Below the pieces are notes generated by a model. It was not told the origin of the DNA and ran no database searches. It saw only the letters and a list, made by a program, of their open reading frames with translations. A stretch of DNA of 64,000 bases from Trebouxia sp. TZW2008 (lineage: Eukaryota > Chlorophyta > Trebouxiophyceae > Trebouxiales > Trebouxiaceae), in contig BDIU01000301.1 in assembly GCA_002118135.1 (NCBI GenBank), forward strand, positions 62,001 through 126,000, written 5' to 3'. The position numbers and the translations under genes were made by a program. Within the stretch, counting starts at the first letter, position 1. Each line of letters starts with the position of its first letter. Positions 58,242 to 64,000 of this stretch are shown here, one piece after another.

Positions 58242-59377
58242 ATCACCCCGTCCCCATTTTTTGCCTGGCATGCATAGCTCAGCATGCAGCTCACTTTAGG
58301 AATTGCAAGAAATGTCAAATGGTCGATGCTGCTTGCTGCAGCAAAGCCTTGTGCTGACTCAGCATCACCACTGTAAATTTATTTTTGTAGACACATGTCT
58401 GCTGTTTGCAGCACAATGTCTAATGATTGACTCATTCTACAATATGAATGCATGTCATGCTGTCCAGGTTTTGTTGACAGCCCTTGATGTGATTGTGCAG
58501 GAGCGTGTTTTACCTGCCAAAGCCTAGGCCCCTAAACTTCCTGGTGCAAGATCTGTTTGGCAAGCCAACTCTTGTGTTGCAAGGAGCTAAGGCAAGTTGG
58601 TGTTTTGCAATGCAGTTCCCACTTGCTTTTGGTTCTGACTAGGCTGCAGGACACATCTGGGTCTGGCTTCTGCAATTGTTGCTTGGGGTTAGCCTTTGCA
58701 AAGCGTGCTTCATGCTTTTGCACAGCATTTGTTGCTTCTTGTTGGCCTTACATTGGCTGCAGAAGACACCTCAATCATGCTTCTGCAGTGCGCTTATGGC
58801 TTGTTGTTGGCCTTGGATCAGCTGCACAGAATGCTTCAGTCATGCTTTTGCAATGCAGTTGTTGCTTGTTTTGGGCCTTAGGCTGGCTGCAGAAACACTT
58901 CAGTCATGCTTTTGCAGCGCATTTCTGGCTTGCTGTCAGCCTTGCTTTTGCTGCAGGCAGCCTGTATAATGTCTGCTGCTGTGCAGATCTTGCCTGTTCT
59001 GTGCCTTGCATTGCCAGCAGACTTTTGCTTACTGATCCAAGGCCCCTACCGCAATGCTGAACACAGTCAGCCTGGCAAGACAGGACTTGGGCCACATGCA
59101 CCCACCACCTGTGCTAGAGTGTAGCATTGCTAGCATCTTGTTTGCTGTGCAGGATCCGCTGAGCAATGCAGTAGCCCGTGCAAAGGAGCTTGAGAATGCC
59201 TGCAGCAATGTGGAGGTGCAGATGCTAAATGCAGGGCATTGTCCTCATGATGAAGTCCCGCACCTGGTGAACCAGGGTCTGTTAGACTTTGTACAGAGGA
59301 TTTCTGACCAGTCGGGTCAAAGAAGTGATCATGATGCACCTTTAAAACAAGAAACAGCAGCTGTACAATCTGCGTAA
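50369..59377 (+). CDS. Photolyase N-terminal domain fused to alpha/beta hydrolase (plant-type fusion)
   Basis: Resembles land-plant proteins annotated as photolyase that join a photolyase antenna domain to an alpha/beta hydrolase; the natural substrate is unknown. Exons: 50369-50464, 50554-50695, 51115-51268, 51999-52263, 53296-53429, 53546-53723, 54010-54122, 54186-54243, 54667-54818, 55751-55911, 56897-57089, 57429-57684, 58501-58591, 59153-59377; about 740 residues. N-terminal domain: VWFKHDLRLDDHPGLEQAAA, IIPVFCFDAR. No FAD-binding photolyase core is present. A linker follows (LALGTISRRRVYHEA; HWRWRGFITDYYTA). Hydrolase: oxyanion loop LLVHGFGAFGEQW, nucleophile elbow GNSIGG, acid Asp in GAKDPLS, His in AGHCPHDE. 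The 54243/54667 junction has mismatched phase, so a small exon is missing there. Introns after 57089 and 58591 begin with GC. The N-terminus may be a transit peptide. Confidence 0.9.
52280..52505 (+). repeat. Two copies of fusion-gene exon 4 3' end
   Basis: True exon 4 ends in AAFSGSQAPE before GTTCGC at 52264. Copies at about 52288-52375 and 52440-52505 repeat GCTGCTGTGGT..TTCTGGAA.TCAAG.ACCTGA, downstream of the exon. Confidence 0.88.
52514..52822. mobile_element. hAT-like MITE with 8-bp target duplication
   Basis: 309 bp, beginning TAGGGATGGGACAATT and ending AATTGTCCCACCCCTA. These are 16-bp terminal inverted repeats with one mismatch. Flanks are TTCACGAC (52506-52513) and TTCAAGAC (52823-52830), an 8-bp duplication with one change. 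TIRs starting T/CAGGG with 8-bp duplications are typical of hAT elements. No transposase inside. Lies in intron 4 of the fusion gene. Confidence 0.92.
53051..53089. other. Perfect 17-bp inverted repeat, 5-nt loop
   Basis: GAGCTGTGTCAGCTTGA, TCAGG, then TCAAGCTGACACAGCTC. A strong RNA or DNA hairpin within intron 4 of the fusion gene. Confidence 0.9.
53446..53501. repeat. (GCTGT)n microsatellite
   Basis: About 11 uninterrupted TGCTG/GCTGT pentamers just inside the intron after exon 5 of the fusion gene. Confidence 0.97.
54955..54991. other. 12-bp inverted repeat in fusion-gene intron 9
   Basis: CCCCAGTCCTCT and AGAGGACTGGGG flank a 13-nt loop; the outer GC pairs extend the stem slightly. Confidence 0.8.
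55008..55640 (+). repeat. Two copies of fusion-gene exon 10 5' end
   Basis: True exon 10 begins after TTGCAG at 55751 with TAGGTGAAGGTTCAAGCAGC. Copies near 55014-55060 and 55590-55640 have GCAG..GTA.A..C.CAAGCAG.ACAGCACTGTCT, upstream of the exon. Confidence 0.75.
55268..55383. other. Long foldback, arms about 43 bp, loop about 30 nt
   Basis: Outer arms GTTCACTTGCAGCCCGT / ACGGGCTGCAAGTGAAC are perfect over 17 bp. After about six mismatches, ACAAGCATCAGGATTT / AAATCCTGATGCTTGT pair again. It could be a foldback element or a small-RNA precursor. Lies in fusion-gene intron 9 on the transcribed strand. Confidence 0.85.
55946..56637 (+). repeat. Five tandem copies of fusion-gene exon 10 3' end plus donor
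   Basis: True exon 10 ends GFGAFGEQWRGQVKALTAAG YQ before GTAGGAC at 55911. Copies near 55955-56010, 56110-56182, 56240-56308, 56375-56445 and 56560-56637 repeat it. Several keep TATCAG|GTA (56009, 56181, 56635). Spacing is 90-190 bp. Confidence 0.95.
57720..58260. repeat. C-rich intron with 41-nt poly-C tract and an exon 12 copy
   Basis: Intron 12 of the fusion gene is strongly C-rich on the transcript-sense strand and holds a pure C run at 58201-58241. A copy of exon 12's end (DNADKYLGE, then GALGVF and a GTGAAG donor) lies at about 57795-57880. The template strand is correspondingly G-rich. Confidence 0.92.
58600..58985 (+). repeat. Minisatellite, about 65-115-bp unit, in fusion-gene intron 13
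   Basis: Units share GGCTGCAGAA.AC.TCA.TCATGCTTTTGCAG.GC and TTGTTGCTTGTT.GGCCTT, near 58645, 58758, 58829 and 58890. Each contains a TGCAG acceptor-like site. Confidence 0.8.
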
Positions 59378-59956
59378 GGCATTGCAATATAAGCAACAAG
59401 CTGTCAACAGCCAACCCACAATGGCTGGCATCCAACTGAGTCGATGATCTTGAACCAGTTTTTGACAATGCGCTGACCAGCAAACTTTGCAAAATTGTCG
59501 ATGTTTTCACTACATTCTTTATGCCAGGCAGGGCAGCCCATACATATGGGCATACATGCTGTCAGCATGGTGGTTGGAGACAGTGGATTGCTCCAGTACG
59601 TACCTAGCTGAGTTTGCTGATTCTGCCTAGCATACATTTAGAATGAATGAATGAAATGATGCTGACCCTCTTGTCGCAATTGATCTGCTTTTGACAGGCA
59701 ACAGGAGCGAAAATTGCATGAATAATCTGGAAAGCTTGCTGGACGATGTTTTTATCCTTTTTACCAGATTTTCTTGTTCTCCCTTTTTACCAGACTTTTT
59801 GCATTGTTGCATTTTTACCATTGGCGTTGTCTGTATGACACTTGACGCAATGAAAGACCGTGACTGGCATCATTGACCTGTGAGAAGCTGGAATTTGCTC
59901 TTGGTGCTGCCAGGGGTCCCGTGCTAAGGGCTGCTGAACCAGACAGTACAAGGCTG
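59378..59956. other. Intergenic, with a SINE-like repeat
   Basis: Spacer between two head-to-tail genes. A SINE-like repeat copy occupies about 59555-59665; otherwise nothing is recognised. Confidence 0.5.
59555..59665 (+). repeat. SINE-like dispersed repeat copy with GAAT tail
   Basis: GTTGGAGACAGTGGATTGCT, CCAGTACGTACCTAGCTGAG, CTGCCTAGCATACATTTA, then (GAAT)n and GAAATGATGC. Intergenic. Confidence 0.85.
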
Positions 59957-61860
59957 ATGGACTGTCAGGCATGGCTCGCGCCCGAAAGAGCTTCCGTCAG
60001 CGTCAACTGGCCAGCGGCATCAGGCTGCTTGAGCGATGTTTGCGGCAGTGGTCGAGCACAGTCGATCCCTCTTGTCTGCGAGAGACGGTCAATGACTGCT
60101 CTCTGCGAGCTTTCGATACAGGGCTCAGACGACATGCAGGTGGCAGATCATATATCTCCTGCAGCTCCAGCATGGCTGCATCCTAATGCTGAGCAAAGAA
60201 TCACAACTGCAGGGCCTGCTGGACCTGTCATGCAGCGCCCGAACTTGTGAGGTGTATGAGCAAAAGGACAGTGAGTCCTGCTCGTATGTCACCACTATAC
60301 GTGGAAAGCCAGCCAGCGGTACATTCGCCCATTCAATCCCTTTGCCAGCTGCAAAGAAGGTCATTGTCAGATTGCTATCATTGCAACAGCAAGGCAAAGT
60401 CTCAATCCACAGCGTTCAGCTAAATCCTATAGCACCTGAGGACTCTCAGAGCCTAGCACGTCCACACAGCGAAAGTGCAAGCTGTGCTAGCAATTTTGAG
60501 GCAGGGTCCAGGTCTCAGCAAGCAGAAGTCAAGGCTATGCTGCAAGGCCTCATTGCAACAGGTTGATGCGCTGACTGCTCAGGCAAGAATTGCACGCCGT
60601 ACAGCATGCACATTTGACACAAACCATGCCTCTGAAGTTTTGGGTGCCCTTAGGACTTCTGTTTTTGTATAAGTTACTGTGCTATGAATGCTGCTTTTGT
60701 TGGAAAGATCCTGACTTCAACTGTGTACAGGTCCTCCAGGTTCTCATGCAACTCCAGCCAGTACTCATGAGAAATTTATGGCAGCCTTGGCGAAGGCAGC
60801 ATTAGCACAGGTACGCCAAGATACAGCGTCACAAGTCACAGATCATAGAGGCAGATCACTTTCATCTCAGCTTGCAAGCGCTGTTCATGCAGCATTGCCT
60901 TGTTTGCTGAATGTCACCACAGGCGCCACTCTCAAGTTTTTCATGCTAAACGTGTGCCAGACAGGCTCAGCAGGCCCAGCTAGATACGTACTGGAGCGAC
61001 TGTCTCCAATGGTTTTGGTTGTTATGGCTTTATGCTCCATTATGCCCACACTTCTCTGCAATGTCAGCCCAACCCTGCTGCAATCGCTGTGTGCCACTCT
61101 GTGATCAAGGATGCACACACATTTGCTGTGCCGCCATGCCAGTTGAGCAAGCATTGCTGCTTTGGACATCATATCTTGCTTGCAGCTCTGCAAACTGCTT
61201 GTGATAGCGCATGCGCCTAGCTTGCTGTTGAAAGCATGTACAGCAAATTGCCTTTGTAAGGACACTTGTTGTAAAGACATTTCTGATGTATGGACGGCGC
61301 AATCAGAAACCAACCACTGCATTTTGGCTGAAGTGGGACCCTTGACTAAGGACAATGTGATGTCATGACAAAATTCTTGGGAATCAACGCAGTCATTATA
61401 AGAGACGTCACTGCAATACATCTTGATTTTGATGTGACTGCAGGGAAAGGAGAATCATCAGGAGCAGCAATCAGCACTGGCCCCTCAAAGAGACGCGCAT
61501 GTGCAGCAACAGCATGCCATTCTGCAAAGCCAGCTTGATTCTTCGCAACATGGAGCTGCGCTTGCAATGCACCAGCTGCTGTCACAATTCACAGGCATGT
61601 CACAGTTGAAGCTTCAAGATGACGACGATTCTGAGCAACAAACTGCACCACAACAGCCTTTGATACAAGAGCTAGACAGCAGTCAGACAAATCAATGTCG
61701 AGAGTTACAGGATGCAAGTGAGTCAACGAGCAACAAGCAGTGGCTGGGTTTGGACAGGCGTGTACAGACACTTGAAGCTACATCAAGACGCATGGAGAGA
61801 AAAATAGATCAGATCCTTGAGTATACCCGCATCATGGCACAAAGCCTGTCAACAACCTGA
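59957..61860 (+). CDS. PAAT/C10orf88-like protein
   Basis: Similar in layout to PAAT, an ATPase reported to associate with mitochondrial ABC transporters; the assignment rests on short blocks only. Exons 59957-60139, 60165-60561, 60740-60810 and 61444-61860 join in frame to 355 residues. The central block ARTCEVYEQKDSESCSYVTT, then KKVIVRLLSLQQQGKVSIHS, parallels the C10orf88 region around SSARNMEVYV and CKIKLLSF. The C-terminus is Gln-rich and ends in an amphipathic coiled coil (LEATSRRMERKIDQILEYTR), as in PAAT. Intron 1 is unusually short (25 nt), so its borders need checking. The start is the first ATG in the frame that splices on; the frame is open upstream to about 59873 without ATG. 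Intron 3 contains a SINE-like repeat and a pogo-like MITE. Confidence 0.6.
60935..61025 (-). repeat. SINE-like dispersed repeat copy
   Basis: The complement reads CATTGGAGACAGTCGCTCCA, GTACGTATCTAGCTGGGCCT, GCTGAGCCTGTCTGGCACAC, GTTTAGCATGAAAAAC. In intron 3 of the PAAT-like gene. Confidence 0.85.
61239..61418 (-). mobile_element. Pogo-like MITE, copy 6
   Basis: TA-CAGCAAATTGCCTTTGTAAG, with interior CACTGCATTTTGGCTGAAGT and AAAATTCTTGGGAATCAACG. The far end is near CGTCACTGCAATA. Diverged, but colinear with copy 3 in reverse. Lies in intron 3 of the PAAT-like gene. Confidence 0.75.
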
Positions 61861-62542
61861 CTGCCAGGATTGTCTTCAAGTGGTGACATGTGCCATGCAG
61901 CAAAAGGCTGACTTTCAAAGGAGCACTTGCAATGATGCAGCTTTGTGCATACCAGGTTGATTGTTTTGACAACACAGATGTTGTGTCTGCTGTTAGCTCA
62001 GCTAATTCACCCTCAGGTAATGTTTCCGTGCCAGCCTGCCAGTGGCCTCTGCATGCAGGCAACTTCCGTCCACCACGAAGTTTGCTGTTGGCTTAAGCTT
62101 ATTGAGCATCTGATTTACTTGCATTAGACGTTTCATTCCTGCATTCAGGCATTTGTTGCGTCAATGCCCCTTAAGAAGCGCTGGTTTCCCTCATGGCATT
62201 AAATATACAGTCAATATACTGAAGTCATCCCGTAGCTTTGGAAAACCTGGCATGAGCACCTTGAATACATGCGCAGACAGTAATACAATAAGTCTGAACA
62301 ATGGGCAGAGCGAGGGGGTCCAAAACTTTCTAATGTACATGCATATGCTGATACAATCTTGACAGTCTGTCAAAAGCTAGCGCAATCCGCAAACAACCAG
62401 AATCCGAAACATACTCATGCCAGCACACCCTTTCACTGCATGCCACTTCTTGAGGGCTTCCACTGCTAATTCACAGCAGCACTTGGCTGTCATCTGTTTT
62501 CATGAGTCATCCTTCACCAGATTCCAGCTGATAGCGGTTTCA
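61861..62542. other. Intergenic between convergent genes
   Basis: Holds the 3' flanks of the PAAT-like gene and the BEACH gene. No further gene or repeat recognised. Confidence 0.45.
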
Positions 62543-64000
62543 CTATGACTGTTGACTGGGTGATTTCGAGTCCTCACTAAGCGTGCTTTGCATTGGAGCT
62601 GCACCTAGGTTGAATTTGGGGTGAATACCCTGTGGCCTCGGTGCAAAGGCTAGCATGTAGCCGTCCTGACAGCCGGCAAGAAAGCAATCTTCTGATGTCA
62701 CAGCCAGTGTAGTGATTCCAGCATGGCCTGCATCATAGCGATGTACAACCTGCACCAACAGCAAATCTGGTGTCAAGTGCATGCCCATGTCCACAATTGG
62801 ACCCATTCTTGATGCTGTGTATTGAGGGTAATTGCTTTGCAATATTTTCACTGCAAATGGAAAGCAAGTCAAGCATTGGTTCAAGGATTAGGTTTCTGAC
62901 CTAACCAGGGCCTGGTCCTGTCCTGCAGACAAACCGCAAACTGATGATGCAGATGTGTAACCGAGCACAGTTTGTTGCAGATCTTAGTATTCTTGCAGTT
63001 CCATGCAGAAATCCGCAAGCAAAGGGCCTGACAGCGCCCCTTCAGGCTGTATATATCACAACTGCTGAATTTCGCGGGGCAGCACAAAAGAGGTGTTTCA
63101 AGGCTGCAGGTGCATCATAAGCAGCTACAAATTGTGCCTCCACATCCTTTGTGACTGTGTTTTGGATGAGGCCAGCACAATTGGGAGGACCACTCTCATG
63201 TTTTGTGCAACTCGAGAGGAGGGATATTGGGGTTGATAGCATGCTTAAGTGCTGTCAACAAGAGCAGCCGCACCTGCAAGGAATGGATCCAGCGCAAGGT
63301 GATGACGCCCTTGACGCCTCCACAGAGCAGGAAGCGACCGTCTGCTGAGACAGCGAAGGCGCTGAGCCTCTCAGTGCCTTCTACGGTGGCAATGTGGCGG
63401 CCGTTGATGGTGTAGGCGTGGATGGCCAGTGTCTGCCAGCTGTGAGCTAATAATATGCCAGGGCCAGGGGCAATAGCTAGCAGCTGAGGAGGGACATTGC
63501 CTGGCAAGCTGAGGCATCTTGTGTATCTGCAATAACAGCTCACTTAGTGCTCACAAACATGTCCCTCAGCATGCGGCAAGCCCTGGCTGACAGCTTGGGA
63601 AAGGGGGAGGAGAAGGAAAAAGGCAGGGGGAGTATGGGCGGCTTCCTGTGCAGGCAGTGGGAGGTGAGCAGAGCAGCACTTTGAACTGACAATGTAAACC
63701 ATGCTTGTCAGATAGCACAAGCACCATGACTGACCTTCTGTTCTGGAGGGTGCAAACAGCAGGAAGCTACGCTCAATGCAAAAGGCTGCAATGCCTGACA
63801 ACAAATGGCCAAAAGCTTTTGCAGGTGGACAGCCTTGCAAGTAAAAAGCCCTTGCCTGCCATCCAGAAGGGTGTGAAACAGCAGGGAGCCATCAGCTGAT
63901 GCACTGACCACCAGATCCAGCTCTGTGCACACTGCCAGGCATACCACAGCGTCTGCATGGCCGTACAGCACATGCCTCGGCCGTTCCTTGAGCACCAGCG
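62543..64000 (-). CDS. BEACH-domain protein, C-terminal WD40 repeats (3' end of gene)
   Basis: Large scaffold of the neurobeachin/LYST family that acts in vesicle trafficking; only the C-terminal WD40 part lies in the window. Exons 63856-64000 (continues past the right edge), 63274-63526 and 62543-62749 join in frame. Blocks: RPRHVLYGHADAVVCLAVCT followed by ELDLVVSASADGS, TINGRHIATVEGTERLSAFA, DGRFLLCGGVKGVITLRW and AGITTLAVTSEDCFLAGCQD, ending SPSQQS. The order GH-D.V, ELD...S.S.DG, INGKH and a G..G...IRD-like strand matches the neurobeachin C-terminus. The intron between 63856 and 63526 starts with GC (GGCAG|GCAAGG), supported by frame. The BEACH domain itself is outside the window. Confidence 0.88.

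Noticed and set aside
57994..58357. Proline-rich open frames over the C-rich intron
   Set aside because: Low-complexity reading of poly-C DNA. The neighbouring exons place this in an intron of the fusion gene.

Overview
The window is nuclear DNA of a photosynthetic eukaryote, most likely a green alga (chlorophyte, possibly a trebouxiophyte; the clade is inferred). Genes are split into many short exons by GT-AG introns that nearly always end in TGCAG. Nucleus-encoded chloroplast proteins (ClpC, a CITRX/TRXz-like thioredoxin) sit beside plant-type proteins: two-domain glyoxalase I, a photolyase-domain/hydrolase fusion, SRR1, an EMF2/SUZ12 Polycomb subunit and an LHT-type amino acid transporter. 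I see no operons, rRNA, tRNA or CRISPR.

Layout, left to right: kinesin-7 motor gene (-, 1-3021, continues off the left edge); 3' half of a LINE (+, about 3063-4200); CITRX-like thioredoxin (-, 4763-5685); small CxxC/HxxC zinc protein (+, 5948-6298); ClpC Hsp100 chaperone, 13 exons (-, 6717-15058); NEK kinase (+, 15371-19263); minisatellite; glyoxalase I (-, 20966-28224); SUZ12/EMF2 (+, 28983-37092); amino acid permease (+, 37797-44154); a gene-poor stretch with one weak small gene; SRR1 (-, 48112-49883); photolyase-domain/alpha-beta hydrolase fusion (+, 50369-59377); PAAT/C10orf88-like gene (+, 59957-61860); C-terminal WD40 exons of a BEACH protein (-, 62543 to the right edge). Four neighbouring pairs are divergent and share short upstream regions.

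The genes are functionally unrelated. The unusual feature is in the introns. In at least eight genes the long introns hold tandem, diverged copies of the edge of the adjacent exon, with its splice site. Copies of exon 3' ends plus donor lie downstream; copies of acceptor plus exon 5' ends lie upstream. This looks like a general process that lengthens introns by amplifying exon borders. The window also carries six copies of a pogo-like TA-flanked MITE, a seven-copy SINE-like repeat, one hAT-like MITE with an 8-bp target duplication, four LINE 3' ends, foldback hairpins, and at least three GC-AG introns.
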